A stretch of DNA of 64,000 nt from Aquisphaera giovannonii (GTDB lineage: Bacteria; Planctomycetota; Planctomycetia; Isosphaerales; Isosphaeraceae), in contig NZ_CP042997.1 of the NCBI RefSeq assembly GCF_008087625.1, positions 4,216,001 to 4,280,000 of the forward strand, written 5' to 3'. How positions within the stretch are numbered: position 1 is the stretch's first letter; every line of letters starts with the position of its first letter. This document shows positions 7,482 to 16,884 of this stretch, piece by piece. The position numbers and the translations under genes are program-made. The notes beneath the pieces were generated by a model. The model searched no databases. It saw only the letters and a program-made list of their open reading frames with translations, and was not told the origin of the DNA.

Positions 7482-9500
7482 TCAGCGGGCCGGCCCGCCG
7501 AGCGTCGGGAACTCGGTGACCCTCAGGTCGGTGCAGCCGTAGGGGACGAGGGTCAGCTCCTCCTCGGGGGCCTCGGACCTCGCCGGGCTCGCCGGCGGCC
7601 GCGCGGCCGCCCCCTTCTCGATCGTCCAGCCGGGCAGCCGACGGCCCTTCACGCGGGCGACGACCGCGGGCGCCTCGGTCGCGAACGGCGAGGCCTGGAT
7701 CGGCCGCTCCTCGAAGGTGATCGACCTCCCCGGGTGCTCCCGGTCGATTTCCAGCGCGTAGTTCCAGGCCGACGTGGGCCGGACCTCCCAGTCGGCGAAC
7801 TGAGGGTTGTCCTTCACCTTCCTCCACTCGGCCCCGACCGAGAGCGAATAGACGAGGGGCCCGCGCTCGACGGCGACCGAATCGTTGTCACCCTCATAGA
7901 GCCGAGGCCCGGCGGGCAGCCTGAGCGAGACCTTCATGGTCTTCGCCCACGTCCGGTTCAGCTCGAGATACCGCCCGGGCTCGGCCGCGATCTCGCGACG
8001 GTCGGGCGAGACCTCGGCGGAGCCCGGCCCGACCGCCAGGACATCCGATGTGACTTTCGCCCCCTTCGCCCATCCGGGAATCCTCAGGCGGAGGGGGAAG
8101 TTGACCGCCCCCGTGGTCGTCACCCGGATCTCCACGTCGTCGCGGAAGGGGTAGTCGGTCCGGACCTCGACGCGGACCGGCGTCCCCTTGACCTCCGTCT
8201 CGATGACGCACGGGGCGTAGGCGATCGCCGCGAGTCCGCCATCCGCACTCCTCATCCACAGCGACGAAGCGAGCTTCGGCCACCCCTGGTGGAAGTTCGC
8301 CGCGCAGCATCCGAAGTGCGGCTCGAGGCCGTACAGGTTGGAGTCCGGGCCGTTTGTGGTGTAGATGTGATCGCCGTCCCGGGTGCAGAGCACCTGGTTG
8401 GCCTGCTGGTCGTACTGGTGGGCCGTCATGTCCTTCTTGAACGTGGCGGGCAGGGCGTTGAAGGCGATCTTCTCCAGGCGGTCGCCGAGCCTCGCGTCGC
8501 CGGTGATGGCCGCCAGCAGCTCCAGCGAGTACAACGCCTCGACCACGGTGCAGAGCTCGGTGCCGTGCGAGGGGTTCCGCCCCGCCAGGTGCTCGTCGCA
8601 GGTGAACATGCCGGTCGGCTGGCCGTGGTATCGATCGAGCTTCTCGAGCATCGTGCCGATCGCGGACCGGTCCCCGGGGTCGCCGGTCAGCAGATACCGG
8701 ACCCCCGCGTACTTCAGCCCCATCCCGTTGTTGACGCCGTGATTATCCAGGTCGTACTTGACCCCGGCCTGGCCGGTGAACCTGAAGTCCTCGAAGTGGG
8801 CCCTCCAGTCGTAGCCCTGCGCGTACGCCTTGCGGGCGACGTCGAGCGGCCAGGCCTCGCCCGACCTCGCCGAGAGCCAGATCATCGGCACGGCGAGATC
8901 CGCCACCCGCATCTTGGCCCAGCTCTCGAGGGGCCGGTCGTCCATCGCCTTCTCGATCCGCCGGGCGCACTTCCGCATCGCCGGGACGACGCGGGGGTCG
9001 CCCGTGGCCTCCTGGTACTGCGCCAGGGCCTTCAGCAGGGGGAACAGCGGCCAGGCGTCGTACGGCTGGTGGCCGGCGGTGTCGCCGATCGGGCCGAGCC
9101 AGCCGTCGGGATGTTGATGTTCCAGGATGTAATCGACGAACCGCTTCGCCTTGGCCCGGAGCGCGGGGTCGTCCAGCAGGTACGCCAGCGGCACGATGCC
9201 GTCGAGCCAGTACGGCACGCGCTCCCAGCCCTCGCTCTTGCCGCCGATCCACGCGCTGTCCTTGATGTCCGGCCAGAACTCGTCGAGGTGCCCGCCCAGC
9301 CCGGCGGCCTGGATCTTCAACTGCTCGCGGAGCCACCCGGCCGGCCTGACGGCCCCCAGGGGCAGGGGCCGGAAGGCGGTCTCGGGCAGCGTGCCGGTGC
9401 GTCCCTCCGCCCCGGCCGCCTTCGGCGTCTGCGCGGGGGCGGGGGCGGCCAGGCTGGGAAGGAGGATCGCGATGGAGAGCAGGGCGGGCGTTCGTCTCAT
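7482..9500 (-). CDS. Secreted GH127-type glycosidase (beta-L-arabinofuranosidase family, DUF1680)
   Basis: The 672-residue protein begins with a signal peptide (about residues 1-23, ending APAPAQ) and continues with the alpha/alpha-barrel sequence of GH127. The zinc-site residues of the family can be placed: E315 and C317 in GTELCTVVE, and C398-C399 in FGCCAANFHQGWPK. E303 in CDEHLAG is a candidate acid/base. Family knowledge: GH127 enzymes remove beta-L-arabinofuranose with a zinc-bound cysteine as nucleophile; other DUF1680 members have other specificities, so the substrate is open. The protein should act in the periplasm on plant or algal polysaccharide. It precedes the sensor kinase at 3918-7436 by 45 bp, which could link carbohydrate sensing and breakdown. 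The start at 9500 is supported by the signal peptide immediately after it. Confidence 0.9.
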   Translation of the reverse strand: MRRTPALLSIAILLPSLAAPAPAQTPKAAGAEGRTGTLPETAFRPLPLGAVRPAGWLREQLKIQAAGLGGHLDEFWPDIKDSAWIGGKSEGWERVPYWLDGIVPLAYLLDDPALRAKAKRFVDYILEHQHPDGWLGPIGDTAGHQPYDAWPLFPLLKALAQYQEATGDPRVVPAMRKCARRIEKAMDDRPLESWAKMRVADLAVPMIWLSARSGEAWPLDVARKAYAQGYDWRAHFEDFRFTGQAGVKYDLDNHGVNNGMGLKYAGVRYLLTGDPGDRSAIGTMLEKLDRYHGQPTGMFTCDEHLAGRNPSHGTELCTVVEALYSLELLAAITGDARLGDRLEKIAFNALPATFKKDMTAHQYDQQANQVLCTRDGDHIYTTNGPDSNLYGLEPHFGCCAANFHQGWPKLASSLWMRSADGGLAAIAYAPCVIETEVKGTPVRVEVRTDYPFRDDVEIRVTTTGAVNFPLRLRIPGWAKGAKVTSDVLAVGPGSAEVSPDRREIAAEPGRYLELNRTWAKTMKVSLRLPAGPRLYEGDNDSVAVERGPLVYSLSVGAEWRKVKDNPQFADWEVRPTSAWNYALEIDREHPGRSITFEERPIQASPFATEAPAVVARVKGRRLPGWTIEKGAAARPPASPARSEAPEEELTLVPYGCTDLRVTEFPTLGGPAR

Positions 9501-9644
9501 GGCGTGGATCCCGGGGCGTCGAGGAGGGCCGGCGGCGTTCTCGCCGCGGCACTTCCCGATCGCCTTATTATTAACCGCCGCCCGCCGTGCCCGCCAGCGA
9601 GGCCCCCCGCATACGGGCCTTCTGCGAGCGGCCGCGACGGGCGT

Positions 9645-9673
9645 AGAACATTTTCATAGGAAAACTGCGTCAA
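9645..9673 (-). promoter_or_regulatory. Possible sigma-70 type promoter for the GH127 gene
   Basis: On the minus strand TTGACG (9673-9668) is followed after exactly 17 bases by TGTTCT (9650-9645). The -35 matches at five of six positions, the -10 only at three. It stands 145 bp upstream of the GH127 start in a locally AT-rich patch and near the end of the preceding gene. Weak evidence. Confidence 0.25.
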
Positions 9674-9676
9674 TCG

Positions 9677-10342
9677 TCAGTAGATACCCGGTATCAGCCG
9701 CCACGTGCGGGCCCGGTAGACGTCGTACTCGTCGCCGAACTGGGACCGGAGCAGGGTCTCCTCGGCGCGGATGCGCGCGACCAGGGGGACGACCAGGAGC
9801 GCCGCGAGGCCCACGCCGACGGACGAGCGGAAGGCCAACGCCCAGCCGAGGGTGCCGATCAGCAGGCCGAGGTAGCTCGGGTGGCGGATGACCCGGTAGA
9901 TCCCGGTCGTGACGAGCTGATGTCCGGGCTGGATGGCGACGAGCCCGCTGAACCGCCTCCCCAGCACGTAGACCGGCCAGAGTCGGAGGAGGCCTCCGGC
10001 GCCGTACAGAACCGCGCCCGACCATCGGGCGGCATCGCCGTCGATCGTCCAGAGATCCCGGCGATCGCAGTAGGCCGGCAGGTAGGCGAGCATCAGGCCG
10101 ATCACGCCGATGGCCGCGAGGACCCAGCGGTTCCCGCGGTCCTCTCGCTGCCCCGGGCTCAGGTTCCCGCCGGTGAAGAGGGCCAGCACCGTGAGGAGGA
10201 CCGTCATGGCCGCAACCGCCGCCCTGGCCGGGTGGCCCAGGAAGGCGGGGACCCCGCCCCAGCCCGCCGCCGCAAGGCCGAGGTAGGCGAGGATCGAAAG
10301 CATGGCGGCGATGGCCATCGCGGGTGAGACGGTCACGAGCAT
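9677..10342 (-). CDS. Membrane methyltransferase of the isoprenylcysteine O-methyltransferase (ICMT/PEMT-like) family
   Basis: The 221-residue protein has about five membrane helices. The C-terminal half carries the ICMT-type signature: VTTGIYRVIRHPSYLG, then RIRAEETLLRSQFGDEYDVY and a final aromatic tail. In this family these segments bind S-adenosylmethionine and the H-P motif is nearly invariant. Bacterial members methylate small lipophilic substrates that are mostly unknown. The start at 10342 (MLVTVSPAM) is chosen over an upstream ATG at 10486 because AGGGGG lies about seven bases before it and the upstream 48 codons look like leader sequence. The gene ends 176 bp before the GH127 gene on the same strand. 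Confidence 0.85.
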   Translation of the reverse strand: MLVTVSPAMAIAAMLSILAYLGLAAAGWGGVPAFLGHPARAAVAAMTVLLTVLALFTGGNLSPGQREDRGNRWVLAAIGVIGLMLAYLPAYCDRRDLWTIDGDAARWSGAVLYGAGGLLRLWPVYVLGRRFSGLVAIQPGHQLVTTGIYRVIRHPSYLGLLIGTLGWALAFRSSVGVGLAALLVVPLVARIRAEETLLRSQFGDEYDVYRARTWRLIPGIY

Positions 10343-11164
10343 CGAACCCCCTCGTCGAAACGGCTCCGCGGCCGACGCCCCGCCGGGACCGCCCTCGGCG
10401 TATCCCGCGGCCCGCCTCGGACGACCGGGCGGGCTCTCCCCGGCGCCGGCCCCCGGCATCGTTACCGCGGCAGATGACCGGGTCAACCTCGTGACCCGAA
10501 TCCGGTCGCGGGAAGGGCCGTCGGGACGCGATAGGGCGACGGCGCCCGGCCCCGCACCGCTCGTGATTCGGAGGATGCTATTGCAAGATATTGCTCAATT
10601 GATGGCATGTAAGGATGAATAGGAAAGTTCTTGCTGACGTACGCCTTGGCAGTCGATAGGTATCATGCTAGAGTTGGCCACCCGAGTCGACCGCCGAATT
10701 AAGGAGCGCGGCCTATAGCGGCCCGCAGGAATCTCCCTCCCGGGCTTCACCTCGATCGGGGACGGCGAATCGTCGTCCGCGGCGGAGGCGGGCTGCTGCC
10801 GGGTCGGTTGCGTCCGACTTGCCCCCAGGCCCATCTCTCCCGGGCCGTTACCGCCGCATCAGAGACCCGCCGGCATCACGCCATTTGGAGGTCCTCGCCT
10901 ATGGCAAGGACGTGCCGACCGCGGGCGGCCCGGTCCTCCTCCTGAACCGGTCGATCCGGACCATGACGCGGGAGGAGTTCAAGGCCGCCCCTCGTCCCGC
11001 CGGCGCCCGCGAGGCCGGCCCGGAGCGCGCCGGGAAGAAGTGAGCCGTCCGGCCGCCTCGCCCGGGGCGGCGCCGCGGGCGGCGAATCGGGGCTCCACCG
11101 TGATTCCGCCCGTCCGATCGGTTATCGTTCGGTCGGACGCCCTGATCACATGGAGCCCAATCCC
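10343..11164. other. Intergenic region of about 820 bp
   Basis: It separates a minus-strand gene from the plus-strand sulfatase, so both promoters should lie here. A patch at about 10575-10700 is clearly AT-richer than the surroundings. The only coding-like stretch is a short plus-strand frame ending at 11043, listed separately. No RNA gene is recognised. Confidence 0.5.
10885..11043 (+). CDS. Possible small protein or gene fragment, unknown function
   Basis: From a TTG at 10885 the frame codes for about 52 residues, [16 protein letters not shown] followed by [16 protein letters not shown], and a lysine-rich end. Nearly all codons end in G or C, as in real genes of this window. No good ribosome-binding site or ATG is seen, and the frame upstream to 10819 is not protein-like. 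It could be the tail of a decayed gene or a small gene with a non-ATG start. No family is recognised. Confidence 0.25.
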   Translation: MEVLAYGKDVPTAGGPVLLLNRSIRTMTREEFKAAPRPAGAREAGPERAGKK

Positions 11165-12751
11165 ATGCCTCCCCTCCCGGTGCCCGTCCCCAGCCCGGCG
11201 CGGCGACGCGTCGCGACGTCCCTGCTCATCCCGGCGCTCGTCCTGCTGTCCGCCGCGGCGAGCCCGGCGGCAGCCCCGGCGGGCGGGCCGGCGCGTCGGC
11301 CGAACATCGTCTTCCTCTTCTCCGACGACCACGCCTACCAGGCCATCGGCGCCTATGGCGACCCCCGTCGGCTGGTGGAGACGCCCCAGATCGACCGGCT
11401 GGCGAAGAAGGGGATGCGGTTCGACCGCTGCCTCGTCACCAACTCGATCTGCGGCCCGAGCCGGGCGTGCGTGCTGACGGGCAAGTACAGCCACGCGAAC
11501 GGCTTCTACAACAACACCAACAGCCGGTTCGACGGCTCGCAGGTGACGTTCCCCAAGCTCCTCCAGAGGGCGGGCTACCAGACCGCGATCTTCGGCAAGT
11601 GGCACCTCGTCAGCGAACCGACCGGCTTCGACGCCTGGGAAGTCCTGCCGGGGCAGGGGGTCTATTACAACCCTCCGATGATCAAGGACGGCCGCCGCGT
11701 CAAGCATCAGGGGTACGTCACGGACATCATCACGGACCTCTCGCTCGACTGGCTCGCCCGCCGCGATCGCTCTCGACCGTTCCTGCTGATGTGCCAGCAC
11801 AAGGCGCCGCACCGCGAATGGGAGCCCGCGCCGCGGCACCTCGGCCACGACGGCGACCGCGCCTACCCGCCGCCGCAAACCCTCTTCGACGACTATGCCG
11901 GCCGCGGCCCGGCCGAGCACCGGCAGGACATGACGATCGCCCGCACGATGACCGCGCGGGACCTCAAGCTCACGCCGCCACCCGAGCTCGACGCCGACCA
12001 GCGCAAGGCCTGGGATGCCTACTACGAGCCGCGGAATGAGGCCTTCCGCCGCGCGGCCCCGCAGGGCGAGGACCTCGTCCGATGGAAGTACAATCGCTAC
12101 CTCCACGACTACCTCGGCTGCATCAAGGGCGTGGACGAAGGCGTGGGCCGGCTGCTCGACTACCTGGACCGCGAAGGCCTGGCGGACAACACGATCGTCG
12201 TCTACGCGTCCGACCAGGGCTTCTACCTGGGCGAGCACGGCTGGTTCGACAAGCGCTGGATCTTCGAGGAGTCGCTCCGCACGCCGCTCCTGGTGCGCTG
12301 GCCGGGCGTGACGAGGCCCGGGGCCGTGAACGCCGACATCGTCTCGAACATCGACTTCGCCCCCACGCTGCTGGAGGCGGCCGGGGTGCCGGTGCCCGGA
12401 GAGATCCAGGGCCGCAGCCTCGCCCCGCTGCTGCGCGGGGATACGCCCGCCGACTGGCGGAAGAGCTTCTACTACCACTACTACGAATTCCCCGCCGTGC
12501 ACGACGTGAGGCGCCATTACGGCGTCGTCACCGACCGCTACAAGCTCGTCCACTTCTACGGGTCCGACGTGGACTCCTGGGAGCTTTTCGACCGCCGGGA
12601 GGACCCTCTCGAGCTCCGGGACGTGTTCAAGGACGCGCGGTATGCCCAGGCCCGCAAGGAACTGGAGGCCGAGCTCACGCGGCTGAGGTCGGAGCTCCAC
12701 GTCACGCCCGAGGACCCGCCGGAGACGATGCTGCCGGCGGCTGGTCGGTGA
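11165..12751 (+). CDS. Secreted sulfatase, cysteine type
   Basis: The 528-residue protein starts with a signal sequence ([20 protein letters not shown]) and belongs to the alkaline-phosphatase-like sulfatases. C96-G-P-S-R100 in [18 protein letters not shown] is the site where a formylglycine-generating enzyme turns cysteine into the catalytic formylglycine. The metal-site motif DDH is at 54-56, and [16 protein letters not shown] supplies the later D-Q metal ligands. Family knowledge: it hydrolyses sulfate esters, in planctomycetes usually of algal or animal polysaccharides; the substrate is not evident. The start at 11165 has GGAG nine bases upstream (11152-11155), better than the ATG at 11150. 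The C-terminal domain ([18 protein letters not shown]) is complete. No maturase is seen nearby; the SUMF1-like domain at 28.7 kb belongs to an EgtB-like enzyme. Confidence 0.95.
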   Translation: MPPLPVPVPSPARRRVATSLLIPALVLLSAAASPAAAPAGGPARRPNIVFLFSDDHAYQAIGAYGDPRRLVETPQIDRLAKKGMRFDRCLVTNSICGPSRACVLTGKYSHANGFYNNTNSRFDGSQVTFPKLLQRAGYQTAIFGKWHLVSEPTGFDAWEVLPGQGVYYNPPMIKDGRRVKHQGYVTDIITDLSLDWLARRDRSRPFLLMCQHKAPHREWEPAPRHLGHDGDRAYPPPQTLFDDYAGRGPAEHRQDMTIARTMTARDLKLTPPPELDADQRKAWDAYYEPRNEAFRRAAPQGEDLVRWKYNRYLHDYLGCIKGVDEGVGRLLDYLDREGLADNTIVVYASDQGFYLGEHGWFDKRWIFEESLRTPLLVRWPGVTRPGAVNADIVSNIDFAPTLLEAAGVPVPGEIQGRSLAPLLRGDTPADWRKSFYYHYYEFPAVHDVRRHYGVVTDRYKLVHFYGSDVDSWELFDRREDPLELRDVFKDARYAQARKELEAELTRLRSELHVTPEDPPETMLPAAGR

Positions 12752-12862
12752 GCATGGCCGGCGGGCTGATGTCGGGGTAGGCCGAAGTCCACCCGACCGC
12801 AAAACTCCGGCGCCTTCGGGTGCGGCACCCGCTCGACCCCGCGGGCATGACCGCACCGACGA

Positions 12863-13273
12863 TCACCACTGGTCGGGCAGGCAATGCAGGAGCGTGTTGA
12901 GCCGCTTCCGGGCTTCCTCGATCGTCACCGCGGCGGGGGTCGCCTGGTCATCGCGTTCATGCACCAGGAAGTTTCGGTACTCACGGACCTCGTGCACGTC
13001 GTCGCGGACGTCGGTCGAGATGGCCCGGCCCCGCCTGACCCCGGCCGTCCAGTCGATCAAGTTCCTCGTCCGAATCTGGCTTCCAAGATCACCGGTCGTG
13101 CGACGATGATACGAGCGGAGTGTCGTTTCGAACTCGGCCCACATCCGAATCAGGTACGTCGATTCGACGCGTCCGGACGCCGCGACGAGGTCGCGAGGCG
13201 ACGTGTCACGCGGCATCCCGACCCCGTCTCCCTGGATGGAACCGGCGAGATGGGCGACGGCCCTGGGTATCAC
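12863..13273 (-). CDS. HEPN-like domain protein, second gene of a two-gene cassette
   Basis: The 136-residue protein is mostly helical. Its core runs from YLIRMWAEFETTLRSYHRR to REYRNFLVHERDD. R100-NFLV-H105 is the R-x4-6-H motif that forms the RNase site in HEPN proteins, and the preceding DDVHEVREYR and following VTIEEARKRLNTLLH helices fit that fold. Many HEPN proteins are toxins or RNases paired with an antitoxin, others are only structural. The gene sits 50 bp downstream of an uncharacterised 148-residue protein on the same strand, which suggests joint function. The start is uncertain: GTG 13273 (GGGA seven bases upstream) or ATG 13216 (GGAG eleven bases upstream) are both possible, and the first 20 residues look less conserved. 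HEPN assignment is by motif and helix pattern only. Confidence 0.7.
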   Translation of the reverse strand: MIPRAVAHLAGSIQGDGVGMPRDTSPRDLVAASGRVESTYLIRMWAEFETTLRSYHRRTTGDLGSQIRTRNLIDWTAGVRRGRAISTDVRDDVHEVREYRNFLVHERDDQATPAAVTIEEARKRLNTLLHCLPDQW

Positions 13274-13323
13274 CTTGCATTCCCGCTCCGTCCCCCTTGA
13301 CCCGGTCGATGAACGCCTGACGC

Positions 13324-13770
13324 TCAGCCACCGGTCGACATCCCTTCGAGGATCTCGGCCATGGCCCGTTCGTCATAAGGTCGAGGCTCGATCTCCAGGG
13401 CGCCGTGTGTCTCGCCAGGGCCCGGGTGCTTACCGCGGTAGACGACCCAGCGGTCGCCCTCGAAATACAGGCTGGCGATGTCGTCGTAGGCCGGTGCCAG
13501 ATAGAGATCGACCGCACCATCGGCGCCGGGCACGCGGCGGGCCACCGGATTCAGGACGACCTCGATGGCGTCCTTTTCCATCAGTAGTACGGGGGCCTTG
13601 TATTCCCCCAGTTGACGCTCGTTGATGGTCTTCTGGATCCGTCGGGTCCGCCATCCCGACGCCCGCGCCCAGCCTTCGACCTCGCCAACGAGTTTGTCCA
13701 GGCGACTCAGCCATTCCACCTTGACGGCCTCGGGATCATCGAAGACCACTTGAGTGATCCCGGTTGCCAT
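13324..13770 (-). CDS. Uncharacterised 148-residue protein upstream of the HEPN-like gene
   Basis: The product starts MATGITQVVFDDPEAV and continues with an amphipathic helix (WLSRLDKLVGEVEGWARASG), a basic segment (WRTRRIQKTI), and a beta-rich part with VDLYLAPAYDDIASLYF, DRWVVYRG and a short acidic tail. No membrane segment or signal peptide is present, so it should be cytoplasmic. ATG 13770 is preferred to 13824, whose first 18 residues look like untranslated leader. No family is recognised. The tight linkage to the HEPN-like gene suggests an antitoxin, regulator or substrate-binding partner, but the sequence does not show which. The composition is normal for the genome. Confidence 0.75.
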   Translation of the reverse strand: MATGITQVVFDDPEAVKVEWLSRLDKLVGEVEGWARASGWRTRRIQKTINERQLGEYKAPVLLMEKDAIEVVLNPVARRVPGADGAVDLYLAPAYDDIASLYFEGDRWVVYRGKHPGPGETHGALEIEPRPYDERAMAEILEGMSTGG

Positions 13771-13933
13771 CGAAATTCCCCCATCCCCTGGGGCCCAACG
13801 AAACCGATCGTCTTGCCGACCCACAATCTCAGTTTAGCAGGGTGAGGTCGGCTCGTCACCGCGGGCGGCCCTGGGCTCACCGGCATGTAACGGCGAACTC
13901 AGCGATGACGCAGTGGAGGCCGGCGAGGGCCCG

Positions 13934-14965
13934 TCAATCTTCCTCGGCCTTCAACGGCGGGAGGCCGAGTAGCCGCTCGACCTCCTCGGCCGAGACGGCG
14001 AGCCGGCCGAGGACGTGGCGATACATGGTGAAGATCCGGTCGGTGACCTGATCGGCGGCCTCCATGAGGTTGATGACGTCCTCCGCGGCGGGCATCTCCG
14101 GGATGAAGAGGCGGGCGAGAGGGACAGGGCCGTCCTCGTCCTGGATGAAGCTCGCCGTGGTCCGGCCGAGGCTCCGGCGCAGGTCGTCGATCCGGCCCAG
14201 GAGTCGCTGGGCGACGGCGTAGGCGGCCTCGAGGAGGGCTTCTTTCGGCTTCTTCTCGTCCCTGATGCGGAGGACGAGATGGGCGAGGACCCTAATCGAG
14301 CTCATCACGCCCGGGGTCTGGCCCGCGACCTGGGTGGCGAGGAACGCGGCGGTCGGGTAGATCGCGCGCGCTTCGACGCGGCGGGCCGGGCCGCCGGCCC
14401 CGCGTTCGGCCACGTCGTCACGCTCGAGCAGGCCGACCGTCGCCGCCAGCCGTCGCGCCAGGGCCTCTGCGAAGGGCTCCAGCGACGAGATGACGCGACG
14501 CTCGGACTCCCTCCAGCGTGCCACCGCCGCCTCGGCCGCGGCGAGAGTCGGGGTGTCGAGCTCGAACTCCTCGGCCTTGATCTTGAGGCCGGCTCGCAGC
14601 AGGAGCGCGGCCGCCTCGGCCTTCTCCGCACGCGGGTGGACGGTGTTCCATCGGAGCAGCGCCGAGAGGTTCTCCCCGCGCAGGACTTGCATGTCCCGAC
14701 GGGCGTCGATCACCTCCGCCTTGGCCTCGGCGAGATCCTTCGGGGCGGGCGGGTATTCGGCGGGGAGGGGGAGCGGCTGGGTCAACGCCATGGCGTCGAG
14801 GGTGAACTTTTCGAAGGCGATCCCCGCCTGGATGCTGTCCGCTTCGGGCGTCGAAGGCACTGGGATGGACCCGCGGCATTTCGGGCACTTCACCCGGCGG
14901 CCGGCATGCTCCTCGCCCAGATTGAACTTCGAGGTGCACGCGGGGCATTCGACGTCGATCGGCAT
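13934..14965 (-). CDS. Zinc-ribbon protein of unknown function (MJ0042-like N-terminus)
   Basis: The 343-residue protein begins with a CxxC...CxxC zinc ribbon: C7, C10, C27 and C30 in VECPACTSKF and RRVKCPKCRG. Planctomycetes use such N-terminal ribbons widely. Behind a linker rich in proline and charged residues (about 45-75) the rest is alpha-helical (AEAAALLLRAGLKIKAEEF; ERRVISSLEPFAEALARRL) without membrane segments. The role is unknown; a scaffolding or nucleic-acid-binding role would be a guess. ATG 14965 is chosen because GGGAGG lies six bases before it; an ATG at 14986 lacks such a site. The gene is single, facing the plus-strand peptidase gene across about 230 bp. Confidence 0.8.
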   Translation of the reverse strand: MPIDVECPACTSKFNLGEEHAGRRVKCPKCRGSIPVPSTPEADSIQAGIAFEKFTLDAMALTQPLPLPAEYPPAPKDLAEAKAEVIDARRDMQVLRGENLSALLRWNTVHPRAEKAEAAALLLRAGLKIKAEEFELDTPTLAAAEAAVARWRESERRVISSLEPFAEALARRLAATVGLLERDDVAERGAGGPARRVEARAIYPTAAFLATQVAGQTPGVMSSIRVLAHLVLRIRDEKKPKEALLEAAYAVAQRLLGRIDDLRRSLGRTTASFIQDEDGPVPLARLFIPEMPAAEDVINLMEAADQVTDRIFTMYRHVLGRLAVSAEEVERLLGLPPLKAEED

Positions 14966-15196
14966 CGCGAGCCTCCCGGCTTCCATGGATGGGCGTATGA
15001 CCGGGAGGAATATACCACGACGGGTATTGCCGTGCTCATCCGTCCTTCGGCGTGATATGCCGTGCCGAACGGGGGTCTCGCCGCGGGCCCGTCGCGGGCT
15101 TCTCTCTTGCGAGATTCCGCCGCGTCACGCATCGTCTATCTTGCCTGATCGCGATTTCCCGCCTGCATCAACCCGCTATTGAGGCCTACCCCGACG

Positions 15197-16795
15197 ATGA
15201 CCCGCATCCTGAGCGTGCTCGCGACGATGACCATGGTCCTGATCCTGGCGGCGAGGCCGATGAGCCCGGCGTGGGCGCAGGAGCCCCCGGCGAAGCCCCC
15301 GCAGAAGGCGGAGGAGAAGCCGAAGGAGAAGGACGCCGCCAAGGAGAAGGAGGCGCCGAAGAAGGACGCCGGCAAGGGCTCGACCGACGAGGAGCCGGTG
15401 GTGACGCACCACTCGGTCAGGGTCGACGGCAAGGAGCTCAAGTACACGGCGACGGCCGGCCTGATTCCGATCCGGGACGCGAAGGGGGAGACCGAGGCCC
15501 GCATCTTCTTCATGGCGTACCACCTGGACGAGCCTAAAGCGACCTCGCCCCGGCCGGTGCTCTTCAGCTTCAACGGCGGGCCCGGGTCGGCCTCGGTCTG
15601 GCTGCACATCGGCGCGCTCGGCCCGAAGATCGTGCCGGCGCCGGAGGGCCCGACGATCCCCGCGCCGCCGTTCCGCGTCGTGGACAACCCGGCCACCTGG
15701 CTCGACCGGTCGGACCTCGTCTTCATCGACCCGGTCGGCACGGGCTACTCGCGGGCGGCCAAGCCGGAGTTGAACGCGAAGTTCCACTCGCTCAAGGGGG
15801 ACATCGAGTCGGTCGGCGAGTTCGTCCGCATGTACCTCAGCCGGTTCGACCGCTGGGACTCGCCCCTCTACGTCATCGGGGAGAGCTACGGGACCACCCG
15901 CGCGGCCGGGCTGGCGGGGCACCTGATCGAGAAGGGCATCGCCTTCAACGGCGTCATCCTGGTCTCCTGCGCGCTCGACTATCAGGGGTTCGTCTTCACC
16001 GCGGGGAATGACCTGCCGTTCCTGAACTATCTCCCTTCGTATGCGGCCACCGCCTGGTATCACAAGAAGCTGCCGGCGGAGCTCCAGGCCGCGGGGCTGC
16101 CCGCCGTGCTCAGGGAGGCGGAGGCGTTCGTGGACAAGGAATACGCGGGGATCCTCGCCCGCGGAGACCGCCTGAGCGACGCCGAGAAGCATGACGTCGC
16201 CGCGAAGCTGGCGAGGCTCACCGGGCTGGACGCGGCCACCATCGCCGACCACCAGTTGAGGGTCGAGCTCGACGTCTTCCGGAAGGAGCTGCTGAAGGCG
16301 AAGCACCGTTCCATCGGCCGGTTCGACTCGCGCTACGAGGGGATCGAGAACCTCTCGCCGTCCCCGTCCGCGGAGCCGACCACGGACCCGAGCTACTCGG
16401 CGGTCCGCGCCCCGTACACGTCGGCCTTCAACCGGTACATCCGCACCGAGCTCGGCTACAAGACCGACGTGCCCTACTACATCCTGGGCGAGGGCGTGGG
16501 GCGGTGGGAGTTCGACGTGCGGATGGGCTATCCCTCCACGACCGCGGCCCTGAGCGAGGCGCTCACCAAGAACCCGCACATGAAGGTGCTCGTCGCCTCA
16601 GGCTACTACGACCTGGCCACGCCCTATCGCGCCGTGGACCACGCGCTGGCGAGGCTCGGCCTCGACCCGGCGATCCGCGGGAACATCGCCACGGTCACCT
16701 ATGAGGCGGGGCACATGATGTACCTGCACGGCCCCTCGCTGCACAAGATGAAGGCCGACGGCGCGGCGTTCATCGAGGGCTCGCACGCCCCCTGA
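15197..16795 (+). CDS. Secreted S10 family serine carboxypeptidase
   Basis: The 532-residue protein has a signal peptide (about 1-27, ending SPAWAQ) and then a low-complexity Lys/Glu/Pro linker (about 30-66, including KPKEKDAAKEKEAPKKD) before the catalytic domain. The S10 triad is visible: S230 in VIGESYGTTRAAG, an aspartate in VASGYYDLATP near 470, and a histidine in EAGHMMYLHGP near 505. LFSFNGGPGSASVWLH is the family's oxyanion-hole motif. It should remove C-terminal residues from peptides in the periplasm. The start ATG 15197 is preferred to TTG 15179 because the signal peptide begins there. A following lipoprotein gene on the same strand starts 89 bp later. Confidence 0.93.
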   Translation: MTRILSVLATMTMVLILAARPMSPAWAQEPPAKPPQKAEEKPKEKDAAKEKEAPKKDAGKGSTDEEPVVTHHSVRVDGKELKYTATAGLIPIRDAKGETEARIFFMAYHLDEPKATSPRPVLFSFNGGPGSASVWLHIGALGPKIVPAPEGPTIPAPPFRVVDNPATWLDRSDLVFIDPVGTGYSRAAKPELNAKFHSLKGDIESVGEFVRMYLSRFDRWDSPLYVIGESYGTTRAAGLAGHLIEKGIAFNGVILVSCALDYQGFVFTAGNDLPFLNYLPSYAATAWYHKKLPAELQAAGLPAVLREAEAFVDKEYAGILARGDRLSDAEKHDVAAKLARLTGLDAATIADHQLRVELDVFRKELLKAKHRSIGRFDSRYEGIENLSPSPSAEPTTDPSYSAVRAPYTSAFNRYIRTELGYKTDVPYYILGEGVGRWEFDVRMGYPSTTAALSEALTKNPHMKVLVASGYYDLATPYRAVDHALARLGLDPAIRGNIATVTYEAGHMMYLHGPSLHKMKADGAAFIEGSHAP

Positions 16796-16884
16796 GCCGC
16801 GGCATCGGGCTCAAGCCGCCGCGCCGCCGCTGCCGATGATAGGGATTGCATCGGATCGATCGGGATCGGCAGGAGGGCGCGGCG

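Noticed and set aside
3807-9659. A plus-strand open frame of 1950 codons
   Set aside because: It is antisense to the sensor kinase and the GH127 gene, whose protein motifs are unmistakable. The sequence is Asp/Val/Gly/Arg-rich without family motifs, the usual shadow of high-GC genes.
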